Origin: an uncultured Alteromonadaceae bacterium
GTDB taxonomy: Bacteria; Pseudomonadota; Gammaproteobacteria; Enterobacterales; Alteromonadaceae
Length of the DNA: 64,000 nucleotides
Reading direction: 5' to 3'
Assembly (NCBI GenBank): GCA_947503265.1
Contig: CANNDC010000011.1
Coordinates: forward strand, 62,001-126,000
Part shown: piece by piece, positions 36,210 through 46,918 of the stretch
Position numbering within the stretch: the stretch's first letter is position 1
Layout of the letters: each line of letters starts with the position of its first letter
Position numbers and translations under genes: made by a program
The notes under the pieces: model-generated
Told to the model about the DNA's origin: nothing
The model's input: only the letters and a program-made list of their open reading frames with translations
Database searches by the model: none

Positions 36210-37709
36210 CTACCAATATGTTTCCATTTCCAAGGCTACACCTTTGCTCTTTTCCATTGCCGCAAGCATGCTCGCTTTTTTGGTTTCACCCCATTTAAGC
36301 AATTCGGACTTGTCATCTACATCAGAATCTAGAAGCTTCGCACGAAACGTATCTAGCGTTTGTAATTCGACGATTCCATCGAGAATATCTAACCAAGGTG
36401 CACGAAAAGGCTCTCTCTTAGCACCAGGATACAAATTTCCGAAAAACAGATCGGTATAGAGTACAGCTCGCAACTTCTTCTCTGCATCACAGTATTCGCT
36501 GCTTGTTTGTGGTTGCGCTTCGAACAACGGAATAACATCAGACCAAATATCGTTCAGGATTTTATTTGACGAGTCATGTATAGCATCGGCAAAAACACCA
36601 GATTCTTGACGCCAAGGTTTTTCCAGTAAAAGTCGAGCCAGTCTGAGTTGCAGATTTGTATTGTCTTTGTGGGTAATGAGCCATTTAGGTTTAGACAAAT
36701 TCAACGTGCCGTCTTGTAAACCGCGCAAATAACTAATTAAAGCGTCATGTTGAAGGAGTTTCTTGCTGTACATGCCGCGCTTAGATTTTAGTTTCTTAAA
36801 ACTACGGACTTGTTCAATCCAAGCCCATTTTCGCAGCTTGACGGTTAGCGCTCCGTGCATTTTGGCTAGCGCTTTACTCTCTAAAACCTCTTTAAACAAC
36901 CGTAAACACTGCTCAGTGACACGAATACCAGTGTAAACCTCCATTAAATCAGCTATTTTTTGGCTTTGCATATACAAACATTCGGCGCGCTGCCAATATC
37001 CAAGGGTTAGCTCTAAGGTCTTAACAAAAGTATTTTCCAGACTATCCTGCTCTTCTGTATTGACAAAAACCAACGCAGGCCTTGCAGGGCCAGAGGCATT
37101 CTTAGCCAGTAAGAAGCCACGTGCCGCTTTGCTCAAACTACCAACCTGCGTAGGTCCTAACTCGGTTAACTCTCTAGCAATGTCAAACAGTTCAGATGTG
37201 GACCCTTTTTTCAACTCCAGCTCTATTTCGCTGATTGGCGTGCTATTTTCTTCGGTACTGATAGTGCCTAAATCGTAAACCATTTCAATGACTGAACCCG
37301 AAGCTAAGTGCAAATGGAATACTTTTCGGACGAAGTCAGTATTGAAGATTTGGCTAATTCGAGATTGGATATTGGCAACATCTATTCCCTGCGGCCAAAT
37401 ATTGTCATCAAATAATTCTAAATCCGGCTCTAATTTATTGATATTTACATTGTATTCTGGGCGTTGATGCAAGCCACCAATACTCGAGCCAGCTGTTTTA
37501 ACGGTTTGTTCAATTCCTTTTTCACTACTTCTGACGCGCAGTCCGACTCCATGACGACTTAAAGTCCATTCAGGGGTGTCAAAATATTGGTTGAATAGCG
37601 AAAATTCTTCTGTTTCTACTTTGCTGGCTAAGCCTTCAAGTATCGGCATCAATCGACTTTCATCAATACCATCTGGGACAAGTAATTTTAGTTCGATCTC
37701 GCTTTCCAT
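36210..37709 (-). CDS. CYTH-CHAD inorganic triphosphatase (YgiF-like)
   Basis: 499 residues. The CYTH domain (about 1-205) starts with the metal-binding ExExK motif E4-I-E6-L-K8 and has the paired Arg/Lys strands RVRSSEKGIEQTVK. The CHAD domain (about 215-490) is helical with conserved histidine/arginine positions that bind polyphosphate. E. coli YgiF has the same build and hydrolyses inorganic triphosphate. The divergent neighbour is a YgiM-like SH3 protein, the same neighbour as in E. coli, which supports orthology. Confidence 0.88.
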   Translation of the reverse strand: MESEIELKLLVPDGIDESRLMPILEGLASKVETEEFSLFNQYFDTPEWTLSRHGVGLRVRSSEKGIEQTVKTAGSSIGGLHQRPEYNVNINKLEPDLELFDDNIWPQGIDVANIQSRISQIFNTDFVRKVFHLHLASGSVIEMVYDLGTISTEENSTPISEIELELKKGSTSELFDIARELTELGPTQVGSLSKAARGFLLAKNASGPARPALVFVNTEEQDSLENTFVKTLELTLGYWQRAECLYMQSQKIADLMEVYTGIRVTEQCLRLFKEVLESKALAKMHGALTVKLRKWAWIEQVRSFKKLKSKRGMYSKKLLQHDALISYLRGLQDGTLNLSKPKWLITHKDNTNLQLRLARLLLEKPWRQESGVFADAIHDSSNKILNDIWSDVIPLFEAQPQTSSEYCDAEKKLRAVLYTDLFFGNLYPGAKREPFRAPWLDILDGIVELQTLDTFRAKLLDSDVDDKSELLKWGETKKASMLAAMEKSKGVALEMETYW

Positions 37710-37974
37710 TTTTGATTTGACCTATTATTTTATGAGTATCAAGTATGGTTATTTTTTGTCGCAAGAATAGTCTGCCACGCGTTTCATTTCAGTACCGCTT
37801 CACATTAGCTAAAATAGCATGTGTTTTCATCTAAGATCTGTACCTAATCGACAACACAAATGGCGTGAAAAGCACGATTCTAAAGATAACTAAGCATTCT
37901 TACAAAGCTATGCTTGCCTTTGCCGCGCCAAGGCAATAACATTCTGCGCTCAGTATAATCGAGACGAAATAAAT

Positions 37975-38589
37975 ATGACGAAAATTATTGCAGCAATGAT
38001 CATTTTTTTAACGGTAGTAAGCACCAGCTTGATTACCGGATCGGCGTTGGCGCAGGAAGAGCCCAATGATGCAAATGGTGATATCCAATACATTTCAGAT
38101 AATCTATTTACATTCTTGCATTCAGGACCAGGCCGAAACTATCGAATTTTAGGTTCGGTACAAGCGGGAACCCGAGTCACCGTATTGCAAGTCAGCGATG
38201 ACTATGTCGAAATTATTGATGACAAACAACGCACAGGTTGGGTGGATGCGACTTTCGTATCTAAGCAGCAAAGTTTACGTGAGTTGTTACCTAACTTACA
38301 GCAAGAGCTCAGAGATGCGAACACGACTATTTCCGAGCAACAGGCTGACAATGAGTTACTAAGGCAACAACTATCAGACATTACGAGTCAAAATACCCAG
38401 TTGACCAAGCAAATTTCAACGTTGGAAACCAATAATCGACGCATACAAACTCAGTTGGATAAGCAAGACCAAACCGCACAGATGGAATGGCTAACTCGTG
38501 GCGGTATTATTGCGCTTATCAGCATAATCTTAGGCGTCATTATCGCCCACATTCCGAAGAAAAAGCGTCGCAACGACAATTGGATGTAA
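37975..38589 (+). CDS. YgiM-like SH3-domain protein with C-terminal membrane anchor
   Basis: 204 residues. Signal peptide (about 1-26, ending ALAQ-E), a bacterial SH3 domain (about 35-92; LHSGPGRNYRILGSVQAGTRV), a coiled coil (about 100-165, Gln-rich), and a C-terminal helix (about 173-192) followed by basic residues. This is the TIGR04211/YgiM architecture, an envelope protein of unsettled function. It is divergent from the YgiF-like gene. Confidence 0.85.
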   Translation: MTKIIAAMIIFLTVVSTSLITGSALAQEEPNDANGDIQYISDNLFTFLHSGPGRNYRILGSVQAGTRVTVLQVSDDYVEIIDDKQRTGWVDATFVSKQQSLRELLPNLQQELRDANTTISEQQADNELLRQQLSDITSQNTQLTKQISTLETNNRRIQTQLDKQDQTAQMEWLTRGGIIALISIILGVIIAHIPKKKRRNDNWM

Positions 38590-38608
38590 ATATTTAGACA
38601 CACTCACA

Positions 38609-38636
38609 AACAACCTTGCAATAGTGCAAGGTTGTT
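38609..38636 (+). terminator. Hairpin after the YgiM-like gene
   Basis: A 12-bp stem (AACAACCTTGCA... with core CAACCTTGCA / TGCAAGGTTG) and 4-nt loop, 20 bp past the stop codon. The T-rich tail (TTCTTT) is short. Confidence 0.6.
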
Positions 38637-38702
38637 GAACTTCTTTGCTACAATTACACTCAGCAGCTTCTAAACGTCCAGCCCTAATTTGGAGAGGCAT
38701 TC

Positions 38703-41700
38703 ATGCTGTTTAATACGAGTCTTGTTACAGAGTGTCCAATACGTCAAAAAATCCGCGATTTTTATCGTATAGATGAAAATCTTGCAGTCGATCATATTCT
38801 TCCCGATGCAGAAGTCTCCATGGGTGCCAGAAGTCGTGCTTGGGAAAGAGCGCGAAAAATGGTGTTACGAATCAGACGGGAACAAGAAGGTCATGGTGGT
38901 GTTGACGCATTATTGAACGAATATTCCCTTTCCTCCTCAGAGGGTATCGTACTCATGTGTTTAGCCGAAGCATTGTTGCGCGTCCCAGATAAAGCGTCTC
39001 AGGATGCATTGATTCGCGACAAGCTTTCCAAAGGCAGTTGGAGTTCACATTTAGGCAGCAGTGATTCACTTTTCGTCAACGCCTCTTCTTGGGGCTTGTT
39101 GTTGACAGGCAATATGGTGACCTACACTGACCACCGCAAGAAAGACCAGATTGGATTGCTGAAAAAGACCCTAGGTAAAGTCGGTGAACCCGTTATTCGC
39201 AAAGCGATGAACATCGCCATGAAGGTAATGGGTAAGCAATTTGTTATGGGCGAAAACATTCAAGACGCGGTTGAACGTGCTGAAGAAAAAGAACAACAAG
39301 GCTATGTTTATTCTTATGACATGCTAGGAGAGGGTGCTCGCACTGCAAAAGATGCCGAGCGTTATTTCGAGTCTTATATCAAAGCCATTGCGGTCATAGG
39401 TAAGGCAGCCAAAGGGCGCGGGCCAAAAAAGAGCCCGGGTATTTCCGTTAAGTTATCCGCTATTCACCCCAGATACGAGTTTTCTCACCGTGAACGAGTT
39501 TTAGAAGAGATTCCTCAGAAGCTCAAACAATTGTGTATGCAAGCAAAGCAATACGACATTGGACTAACCGTTGATGCAGAAGAAGCAGACCGTCTTGATT
39601 TATCTTTGGATATCATCGAAAAAGTGTTCAGTGATGATGAACTCGCAGATTGGAGCGGGTTTGGTTTAGCGGTTCAGTCATATCAAAAACGAGCCCTGTA
39701 TGTGATTGACTGGTTGAAAAACTTAACCGAAAAAACCGGTCGTAAACTCATGGTACGTCTGGTCAAAGGTGCCTATTGGGATACTGAAATTAAAAATGCA
39801 CAGAAAGACGGTTTGGAACACTATCCGGTTTTTACCCGTAAATCATCAACCGATGTTTCATATCATGCGTGTGCAAATCGGCTATTAGCCTACCGAGACA
39901 CCATTTATCCGCAATTCGCTACTCACAACGCTTACACAGCGTCGGTTATCCTCGAACTTGCAGGTAACGACAAAGAAGGATTTGAGTTTCAATGTCTACA
40001 CGGAATGGGAGATAGCTTGTATGATCAAATCGTCACCGAAGATAAAATTCAGTGCCGCGTATATGCCCCTGTCGGTCAGCATGAAGATCTATTGGCCTAT
40101 TTAGTCAGGCGACTACTCGAAAATGGGGCTAACTCTTCTTTCGTTAATGCCATTGTCGATGATTCCAAACCGGTGGAAGATTTGCTGGAAGATCCCGTTG
40201 AAAAAACACAGCGATTGACTCACAAATACAATCAACAAATTCTTAAGCCAATCGATTTATTTGGTGATGAACGAAAAAACTCCAAAGGCTTGGATCTGAC
40301 TGATATCAACAAACTTACGCCGATGAAATTGGCGTTAGACCGTTGGCAGAAAGATACGATTAATCAAGATCTGACCCAACGAGACAACCACCTTTTGGTG
40401 CGCAATCCTGCAAATCAAGATGAAATTGTAGGTCAATTGTCATTAGACACTGCTGAACAAATTTCTGCCAAGCTAGAACTAGCAAATCAGGCCTTTGAAG
40501 GGTGGTCGAAAACAGATGTACAGCAACGAGCCAATATTTTACGTCGCACTGCGGACATTCTTGAGCGTCATTCAGACGAATTAATTGCTCTGTGTATTAA
40601 AGAAGCCGGAAAAATTGCTCGTGACGGCGTGGATGAAATACGCGAAGCTGTAGATTTTTGTCGTTATTATGCTGCCAAAGCCGAAGAGTTGTGCAGTGAT
40701 GAAAGGCTATTACCCAGAGGTGTGGTGCTTTGCATTAGTCCGTGGAACTTTCCACTGGCTATATTTTTAGGTCAGGTGGCTGCAGCTTTGGTAACGGGGA
40801 ATACCGTTGTCGCCAAGCCTGCTGAGCAAACGAGCTTGATTGCACTTCGCGCACTGGAATTAATGGAGTCGGTGGGACTTCCTCACAACGTAGTCGTCAC
40901 CGCAATTAATTATGGCCCCATCGTTGGTGATGTATTGCTGCCAGATGAACGAATCAAAGCGGTTATGTTTACTGGTTCTACTCAAACAGGTACGCTGATT
41001 TCTAAGGCCTTGGCCGCTAGAGGTACAGAGCAAGTTCCCCTGATCGCGGAGACCGGTGGTCAAAATTGTATGATTGTCGATTCTACTGCCCTTCCCGAAC
41101 AAGTGATTGACGATGTAATCGCGTCTGGTTTTCAGAGTGCGGGACAGCGCTGTTCAGCGCTACGCGTATTGTTTCTGCAACAAGAGATAGCAGATAACGT
41201 GATTGATATGCTCATAGGCGCAATGCAAGAGTTAAGCATTGGCGACCCAGCACAATTATCCACTGACATTGGTCCAGTAATAGACAGTAAGGCATACAAT
41301 AACTTGCAAGCTCATGCTGACGAGATGAAACAAAATGCGACGCTTTTATTTGAATCTCCGCTTGCTGAAGAACACAAAAAAGGCCATTTCTTTGCACCTA
41401 AACTCTATGAAATCAAAGGCGTTGAGGCCTTAACCCGAGAGGTGTTTGGCCCCTGTGTGCATATCGTACGTTACAGAGAAAAAGACTTACAAAAGGTCAT
41501 TGAATCGATTAATAACACGGGCTTTGGATTAACAATGGGTATCCACACTCGTATTGATGAAAAAGCGTTCGAGCTTGCAAAACAATCAAGAGCTGGAAAT
41601 GTTTATATAAACCGCAACATGATCGGTGCGGTGGTGGGTGTTCAGCCCTTTGGTGGCAGAGGCTTATCTGGAACAGGTCCAAAAGCGGGAGGTCCAAATT

Positions 41701-42503
41701 ACTTATCAAGGTTAATGGTCGAAAAGGCCACCCCATCAACCCTTAAAAATGTCATTTCACAGGACAAGATTGAACAACTAGCAAGCGACAACAAGTCGAT
41801 CAACCAAGCTAATGAAATGATGGCTCTGGCATTAGAAACTGAATCTAAATGGCGTGATACTGACCTAACCCATCGTATTTCATGGGTACGACAACTGCTC
41901 GCTAAGCTAGCGCAAAATGACAAATTGGATGGGTTAGCTGACGATTTGAACCAAACCTTAGCGGCTTGTCGATCTCAGTTGATACAAATTGAAAAACACC
42001 TTAAGAAAGTTAACAGACTCCCAGGGCCAACGGGCGAATCGAATACACTGATTTATGAACCGCGAGGGATCCTTGTTTGTTATGCTGATGAACAAGTTAC
42101 TTTCGAATATTGGACTTTGTCGATAGTAACAGCGCTAGCAACCGGAAATACCGTTATCGCTGTGGTGTCGGATATCTTTTATGAAGAAGCCAATGAATTC
42201 AAATCGAAATGGTTGTCTAGCGGTGCTCCTGATTGCGCTTTGCAGGTAGCCAAGTTGTCGCATTTACACACGCTTTTGGCGCATTCTTCGCTAGCCGGTG
42301 TGGTTATTGATAGTAATAGTCACGCGAAGGCCTATCTGGCTAAAATGCTAGCAGAAAGAACTGGCGCAATTTTGCCTGTGATAACCTCTGAATATCAAGA
42401 CAACTTGATTCAACGTCTGTTGACTGAAAAAACCATTAGCATTGATACCACTGCATCTGGGGGAAATACACAGTTGATGACATTGGGCGAAAGCGACGAT
42501 TGA
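38703..42503 (+). CDS. putA: Bifunctional proline dehydrogenase / glutamate-semialdehyde dehydrogenase PutA
   Basis: 1266 residues. It oxidises proline to glutamate in two steps with substrate channelling. The FAD-dependent proline dehydrogenase barrel spans roughly 200-510 (RLVKGAYWD motif), and the aldehyde dehydrogenase part roughly 560-1010 with base E783 and nucleophile C817 (GQRCSALR). A C-terminal ALDH-fold domain without catalytic Cys covers about 1070-1260. The N-terminal ribbon-helix-helix repressor domain of E. coli PutA is absent, so it should not autoregulate. Proline permease putP is not adjacent. Confidence 0.95.
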   Translation: MLFNTSLVTECPIRQKIRDFYRIDENLAVDHILPDAEVSMGARSRAWERARKMVLRIRREQEGHGGVDALLNEYSLSSSEGIVLMCLAEALLRVPDKASQDALIRDKLSKGSWSSHLGSSDSLFVNASSWGLLLTGNMVTYTDHRKKDQIGLLKKTLGKVGEPVIRKAMNIAMKVMGKQFVMGENIQDAVERAEEKEQQGYVYSYDMLGEGARTAKDAERYFESYIKAIAVIGKAAKGRGPKKSPGISVKLSAIHPRYEFSHRERVLEEIPQKLKQLCMQAKQYDIGLTVDAEEADRLDLSLDIIEKVFSDDELADWSGFGLAVQSYQKRALYVIDWLKNLTEKTGRKLMVRLVKGAYWDTEIKNAQKDGLEHYPVFTRKSSTDVSYHACANRLLAYRDTIYPQFATHNAYTASVILELAGNDKEGFEFQCLHGMGDSLYDQIVTEDKIQCRVYAPVGQHEDLLAYLVRRLLENGANSSFVNAIVDDSKPVEDLLEDPVEKTQRLTHKYNQQILKPIDLFGDERKNSKGLDLTDINKLTPMKLALDRWQKDTINQDLTQRDNHLLVRNPANQDEIVGQLSLDTAEQISAKLELANQAFEGWSKTDVQQRANILRRTADILERHSDELIALCIKEAGKIARDGVDEIREAVDFCRYYAAKAEELCSDERLLPRGVVLCISPWNFPLAIFLGQVAAALVTGNTVVAKPAEQTSLIALRALELMESVGLPHNVVVTAINYGPIVGDVLLPDERIKAVMFTGSTQTGTLISKALAARGTEQVPLIAETGGQNCMIVDSTALPEQVIDDVIASGFQSAGQRCSALRVLFLQQEIADNVIDMLIGAMQELSIGDPAQLSTDIGPVIDSKAYNNLQAHADEMKQNATLLFESPLAEEHKKGHFFAPKLYEIKGVEALTREVFGPCVHIVRYREKDLQKVIESINNTGFGLTMGIHTRIDEKAFELAKQSRAGNVYINRNMIGAVVGVQPFGGRGLSGTGPKAGGPNYLSRLMVEKATPSTLKNVISQDKIEQLASDNKSINQANEMMALALETESKWRDTDLTHRISWVRQLLAKLAQNDKLDGLADDLNQTLAACRSQLIQIEKHLKKVNRLPGPTGESNTLIYEPRGILVCYADEQVTFEYWTLSIVTALATGNTVIAVVSDIFYEEANEFKSKWLSSGAPDCALQVAKLSHLHTLLAHSSLAGVVIDSNSHAKAYLAKMLAERTGAILPVITSEYQDNLIQRLLTEKTISIDTTASGGNTQLMTLGESDD

Positions 42504-42535
42504 TAGACACGCTATTTTGGACAAATATCAGTAGC

Positions 42536-42552
42536 TGGTAGCACTGCTACCA
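42536..42552 (+). terminator. Short hairpin after putA
   Basis: TGGTAGC-ACT-GCTACCA, a 7-bp stem with a 3-nt loop in the putA-ftsB gap, followed by ATTTCTC. It may be a weak putA terminator or an operator for ftsB. Confidence 0.35.
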
Positions 42553-42600
42553 ATTTCTCGGCATAATACCAAGATAGAAGTTAAACTGAGAGGCGTACTT

Positions 42601-42879
42601 GTGAAGTGGATAACACTTACCATGCTGACATTGCTTGTTATGCTACAGGCACGCCTTTGGTTTGGAAAAAACAGTATTCCTGACTATGTTGAAATGCAAA
42701 AACAGGTAGAGGAACAGGCTAAACACAATCAAGCATTGTTGCAACGCAACAACCTTCTCAAGGCAGATATTAAAGACTTAACCACAGGTATTGAAGCAAT
42801 TGAGGAGCGCGCCAGAAATGAACTGGGTTTAATTAAAAAAGGTGAAACCTTTTACCGTATTCTTCCTTCTCAGAATTAG
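42601..42879 (+). CDS. ftsB: Cell-division protein FtsB
   Basis: 92 residues. One N-terminal membrane helix (about 4-20), then a coiled coil and the family's ending ERARNELGLIKKGETFYRI. It joins FtsL and FtsQ in the divisome. GTG start at 42601, with GAGG upstream. It leads the conserved ftsB-ispD-ispF-truD unit. Confidence 0.93.
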   Translation: MKWITLTMLTLLVMLQARLWFGKNSIPDYVEMQKQVEEQAKHNQALLQRNNLLKADIKDLTTGIEAIEERARNELGLIKKGETFYRILPSQN

Positions 42880-42896
42880 GCCAGATTTTACATTTT

Positions 42897-43613
42897 ATGA
42901 CCCCAGATCAACAGTTCACCGTTATTGTTCCAGCCGCAGGTGTAGGTAAGCGCATGTTAGCGGATAAGCCCAAGCAATACTTAAACATTGCCGGCAAATC
43001 CATATTGGAACACACACTCAATAGGCTGATTAGCCATGCCAATATTTCCCGCGTTATTGTCGCTTTGCATCCAGATGACCCGTATTTCCACTCTATGGAT
43101 TGCTCTAATGCCAAATGGCTGGTTAGAGTAGATGGAGGTAAAGAGCGAGCAGACTCTGTGCTAGCAGGGCTAGAATATATGTCGTCGCACGCCGAGGGAT
43201 CAGATTGGGTATTGGTTCATGATGCTGCCAGGCCTTGCGTGACGCACCAAGATTTAGACAAATTATTAGCTTTAGCTAACGGCAATGTCGGTGGTTTATT
43301 AGCGACACCGGTTCGCGATACCATGAAACGCGCTGAAAATAGTCATTCAAACTTAGTAGCAAAAACTGAAGACAGAGAAGGTTTATGGCATGCATTAACA
43401 CCTCAATTCTTCCCCCTAGAAAGTCTTGCCACCGCATTGTCTAAGGCACTCAAAGAAAAGGTTGTAATCACAGATGAAGCTTCAGCAATGGAGTGGGCAG
43501 GTCACCCAGTCAAACTAGTTGAAGGCAATGATCGGAATATTAAAATCACTCGTCCAAATGATCTCTCATTGGCACAATATTACTTATCAGAGGAATCGAC
43601 CATATGCGAATAG
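42897..43613 (+). CDS. ispD: 2-C-methyl-D-erythritol 4-phosphate cytidylyltransferase IspD
   Basis: 238 residues. It catalyses the third step of the MEP isoprenoid pathway. The nucleotide motif [18 protein letters not shown] is complete, and the [11 protein letters not shown] and [11 protein letters not shown] motifs follow. It overlaps ispF by 10 bp. Confidence 0.96.
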   Translation: MTPDQQFTVIVPAAGVGKRMLADKPKQYLNIAGKSILEHTLNRLISHANISRVIVALHPDDPYFHSMDCSNAKWLVRVDGGKERADSVLAGLEYMSSHAEGSDWVLVHDAARPCVTHQDLDKLLALANGNVGGLLATPVRDTMKRAENSHSNLVAKTEDREGLWHALTPQFFPLESLATALSKALKEKVVITDEASAMEWAGHPVKLVEGNDRNIKITRPNDLSLAQYYLSEESTICE

Positions 43614-44083
43614 GCCATGGATATGATGTACATAAGTTTGGAGGCTCTGGCCCAATTACCATTTGTGGTGTAGCCATTGAGCATGCACAAGGATTGATCG
43701 CCCATTCCGATGGTGATGTCGCATTGCATGCGCTGTGTGACGCCCTCTTAGGAGCGGTTGCCTTAGGTGATATTGGCCGACATTTTCCAGATACTGATGC
43801 CAATTATGCCGGTGCAGATAGTCGCGAGTTGTTAAAACACGTATATCAACTGGTCCAAGACAAGGGATTTATCTTAGGAAACTTAGATTTAACTATAATC
43901 GCGCAAGCGCCAAAAATGGCGCCACATATTTCTCAAATGCGTGAAAATTTAGCCACGGATTTGAACGTCAATATTGATCAAGTGAATGTGAAAGCCACCA
44001 CGACAGAAAAACTTGGATTTGCAGGTCGAAAGGAAGGTATCGCCAGCCATGCTGTGGTGCTGTTAGCACCTGTTTATCGATGA
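43604..44083 (+). CDS. ispF: 2-C-methyl-D-erythritol 2,4-cyclodiphosphate synthase IspF
   Basis: 159 residues. It starts [13 protein letters not shown] with the zinc ligands Asp and His of the GxDxH motif, and has [18 protein letters not shown] and the C-terminal [10 protein letters not shown] motif. It acts two steps after IspD. Overlaps ispD by 10 bp and truD by 4 bp (ATGA). Confidence 0.96.
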   Translation: MRIGHGYDVHKFGGSGPITICGVAIEHAQGLIAHSDGDVALHALCDALLGAVALGDIGRHFPDTDANYAGADSRELLKHVYQLVQDKGFILGNLDLTIIAQAPKMAPHISQMRENLATDLNVNIDQVNVKATTTEKLGFAGRKEGIASHAVVLLAPVYR

Positions 44084-45147
44084 ATTCACTCGATACACAA
44101 AATTGGCGATATTTACACGGTCGCCCCAAAGGTACAGGAAAGTTGAAATCGCAACTCGCCGATTTCTGTGTCACTGAAATCCTTGGCTACGAACCTTGCG
44201 GAGAAGGCGAGCATATTTACCTTTGGACGCAAAAGGAGGGCCTCAACACGGCGTTTGTAGCTGAAAATATCGCTCGATTTTGTAAAGTTCCCCTTCGAAA
44301 CGTGACTTATGCGGGTCGCAAAGATAAGTATTCAGTTAGCCAACAATGGTTTGGTGTACATGTACCCGGTAAGCAAGAGTTTGATTGGTCTGAGTTCGAT
44401 CTTGATGGATTTCAAGTTTTGTTTGCCAAAAGACACAATAAAAAGTTACGGGTAGGTACGCTCAAAGGCAACCATTTTTCACTGAGAATCCGACAACTAA
44501 CCGAGCCTGACGAGGTTGCTAGCAGGTTGAAGTTGATAAGCCGAAGCGGCGTACCCAACTATTTTGGGGAACAGCGATTTGGCCTGATGCGACAAACGAA
44601 TAGTCAACAAGTTAGTCAAGGAAGCAACTTGTTACTTGCCGAAAAGATGTTGGCCGGAGAAGAAATTCGCAACCGAAACAAGCGCTCCATGGCCATATCC
44701 GCTTTGCGATCGTGGTTATTTAACGAGTTTGTCAGTCAACGCATTCATCACAGTTATTTCGACACCCCCATTGAAGGCGATGTATTCATTCTCAATGGCA
44801 GCAACAGCTACTTCTCAGAATCAGAGATTGACCAAAACATATTAGACCGGGTAACAAACGGCGACATTCTTTTGTCTGCTCCCCTATGGGGTAAAGGTTT
44901 GCTTAGCAGCCAGAGTGCCTCTGCCATGTTTGAAAATCAGATAAGCAAAGAGCATAAAAACCTATGTGATTTGCTTGAGAGTTTGGGTTTAAAGCAGGAG
45001 CGCCGTCATATTCAATTGCTCGCAAAAGAACTGGCTTGGGAATTTGATGAGGAGGATATATTGCTAAAATTTTCACTGCCATCGGGCTGCTTTGCTACGT
45101 CTGTTGTGCGCGAACTATTGACGGCGACTCAAGATGACGTTACTTAA
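44080..45147 (+). CDS. truD: tRNA pseudouridine(13) synthase TruD
   Basis: 355 residues. The catalytic Asp is in [15 protein letters not shown]; the family's FxxxLxxGxxF-type ending ([15 protein letters not shown]) is present. The ATG overlaps the ispF stop. In most relatives surE follows with overlap, but here 155 bp of non-coding DNA follows. Confidence 0.94.
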   Translation: MNSLDTQNWRYLHGRPKGTGKLKSQLADFCVTEILGYEPCGEGEHIYLWTQKEGLNTAFVAENIARFCKVPLRNVTYAGRKDKYSVSQQWFGVHVPGKQEFDWSEFDLDGFQVLFAKRHNKKLRVGTLKGNHFSLRIRQLTEPDEVASRLKLISRSGVPNYFGEQRFGLMRQTNSQQVSQGSNLLLAEKMLAGEEIRNRNKRSMAISALRSWLFNEFVSQRIHHSYFDTPIEGDVFILNGSNSYFSESEIDQNILDRVTNGDILLSAPLWGKGLLSSQSASAMFENQISKEHKNLCDLLESLGLKQERRHIQLLAKELAWEFDEEDILLKFSLPSGCFATSVVRELLTATQDDVT

Positions 45148-45302
45148 ATCCAATTACCATGTCGATTTTAGGCTACCAAAGCAATTATTTTGATAATGCA
45201 GCAAAAGCAATATCAGATATACTGTTTCGCTTGCAACGCTTGGAATGGATATCTGTGCAGAGAAAAATCAAAAGTGATTATGATTATTTGATGAGAAATT
45301 GA

Positions 45303-45941
45303 ATGAGAAGAACAATAAGAAAAGGCGAGTCTTTAGCTCAACTATTACACGCAGAAGGCGTGAACGACAGGCAGGTGCTAGGTGCGATTGCGGCCACTCC
45401 TAGAGAGCTCTTTTTACCCGATGCGCTGCACCACAAAGCCTACGAAAATACTGCCCTGCCCATCGGCCAAGGCCAGACCATTTCTCAACCTTATATTGTA
45501 GCGCGTATGACCGAGCTGCTTCTAAATTCAGCTGCTCAGAACCAATCGGTTCTCGAAATTGGCACAGGATCTGGCTATCAGACGGCAATATTGGCGCAGC
45601 TTTTCGATAAAGTATTCAGTATAGAACGAATCAAAGCGCTGCAATTTCAGGCAAAACGAAGAATGAATCAACTTGATCTGCACAACGTCTCAATGAAACA
45701 CGGTGATGGTTGGCAGGGCTGGGCAAACAAAGGGCCATTTGATGGCATTATTGTGACTGCGGCAGCAAGCCATATGCCGACAGCGTTATTTCAGCAATTA
45801 AATGATGGTGGGATGCTAGTCATACCCGTGGGCGAAGAGGCCCAAGAATTGCACTGTGTCACTCGTGATGGTGACGAGTTTGATACACAAATCATTGAAG
45901 CTGTGCGTTTTGTTCCATTGGTCGCTGGCGATATTATTTAG
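45303..45941 (+). CDS. pcm: Protein-L-isoaspartate O-methyltransferase Pcm
   Basis: 212 residues. It repairs isoaspartyl residues with SAM. The motif [18 protein letters not shown] is the Rossmann motif I, and [16 protein letters not shown] is the family signature before it. Immediately upstream is the place where surE is expected. Confidence 0.95.
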   Translation: MRRTIRKGESLAQLLHAEGVNDRQVLGAIAATPRELFLPDALHHKAYENTALPIGQGQTISQPYIVARMTELLLNSAAQNQSVLEIGTGSGYQTAILAQLFDKVFSIERIKALQFQAKRRMNQLDLHNVSMKHGDGWQGWANKGPFDGIIVTAAASHMPTALFQQLNDGGMLVIPVGEEAQELHCVTRDGDEFDTQIIEAVRFVPLVAGDII

Positions 45942-45979
45942 ATAAACAGAAAGCTTAAATTCAGATAAGGGAAGAATAA

Positions 45980-46918
45980 ATGCAGCAAAAAAGGCAGCCT
46001 CGTGAATATCTAGGCGTTACTGCGAGGGGAATTTTGATGGGAGCAGCGGATGCAGTACCCGGTGTCTCTGGCGGGACAATTGCATTTATGACCGGTATCT
46101 ATGAAGAATTAATATTTTCCTTAAAACAGTGCGGTAGCGCACCAAAAGTATTATTAAAAGAAGGCTTAGCGTCTGCGTGGAAGTATGTAAATGGTTGGTT
46201 TTTACTCGCGTTATTCAGCGGGATAATTCTCAGTATCCTCACTATTTCCAGAGTCGTCCTTTATTTACTAGACAACTACCCCGTCCTGCTCTGGGCTTTT
46301 TTCTTTGGTTTAATACTCGCCGCAGTTTGGTCGGTCATACGTCATGTAGAGAAGTGGTCTATTTCTGTTGTTGCTGCCTTTGTGTTTGGCGCAATTTCCG
46401 CATACCTGATAACTACTATTACTCCAACTACCATTGAATCAACACCGCTTATCGTTTTCGCCTCGGGTATGATAGCGATATGCGCGATGATACTACCCGG
46501 TATTTCAGGTAGCTTCATTTTACTTTTATTGGGTATGTATGCGCCCATGCTAGCAGCAGTAAAAGGGCTTGAATTTTCAACCTTGCTTTTGTTTGCAGCT
46601 GGCTGTGTTGCCGGTCTATTAAGTTTTTCACATGTCCTAACCTGGATGTTTACCCGATTTAAAACAATGACGTTGGCGCTACTGGGCGGCTTCATGCTCG
46701 GTTCATTGAATAAAGTGTGGCCTTGGAAACTAACGATGGAATCCATCGTTGATCGTCATGGCAAAGAAATTCCTTTGGTTCAATCAAATGTCCTTCCCGA
46801 CACCTTTGAAAAAACCTTGCAACAACCTTCCTATATGTTGTTCTGCGTAGGCTTGATGATTTTTGGTATGTTAATGGTCGTGTTGTTGGAAAAAATGGGA
46901 AATAAGACAGGGCAATGA
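45980..46918 (+). CDS. DUF368 membrane protein (polyprenyl-phosphate translocase family)
   Basis: 312 residues, about eight or nine helices, starting with the family motif RGILMGAADAVPGVSGGTIAFMTGIYEEL; a second copy of the motif (LPGISGSFILLLLGMY) lies in the middle. DUF368/PopT-type proteins have been linked to recycling of undecaprenyl phosphate across the inner membrane. It overlaps nlpD by 4 bp, so the two are coupled. Confidence 0.85.
   Translation: MQQKRQPREYLGVTARGILMGAADAVPGVSGGTIAFMTGIYEELIFSLKQCGSAPKVLLKEGLASAWKYVNGWFLLALFSGIILSILTISRVVLYLLDNYPVLLWAFFFGLILAAVWSVIRHVEKWSISVVAAFVFGAISAYLITTITPTTIESTPLIVFASGMIAICAMILPGISGSFILLLLGMYAPMLAAVKGLEFSTLLLFAAGCVAGLLSFSHVLTWMFTRFKTMTLALLGGFMLGSLNKVWPWKLTMESIVDRHGKEIPLVQSNVLPDTFEKTLQQPSYMLFCVGLMIFGMLMVVLLEKMGNKTGQ

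Noticed and set aside
42536..42552. Palindrome TGGTAGCA-C-TGCTACCA as a strong terminator
   Set aside because: Only a 7-bp stem and no T-run; kept as a low-confidence hairpin.
45196..45291. 31-codon frame in the truD-pcm gap
   Set aside because: Short, no ribosome-binding site and no resemblance to SurE; chance open frame.
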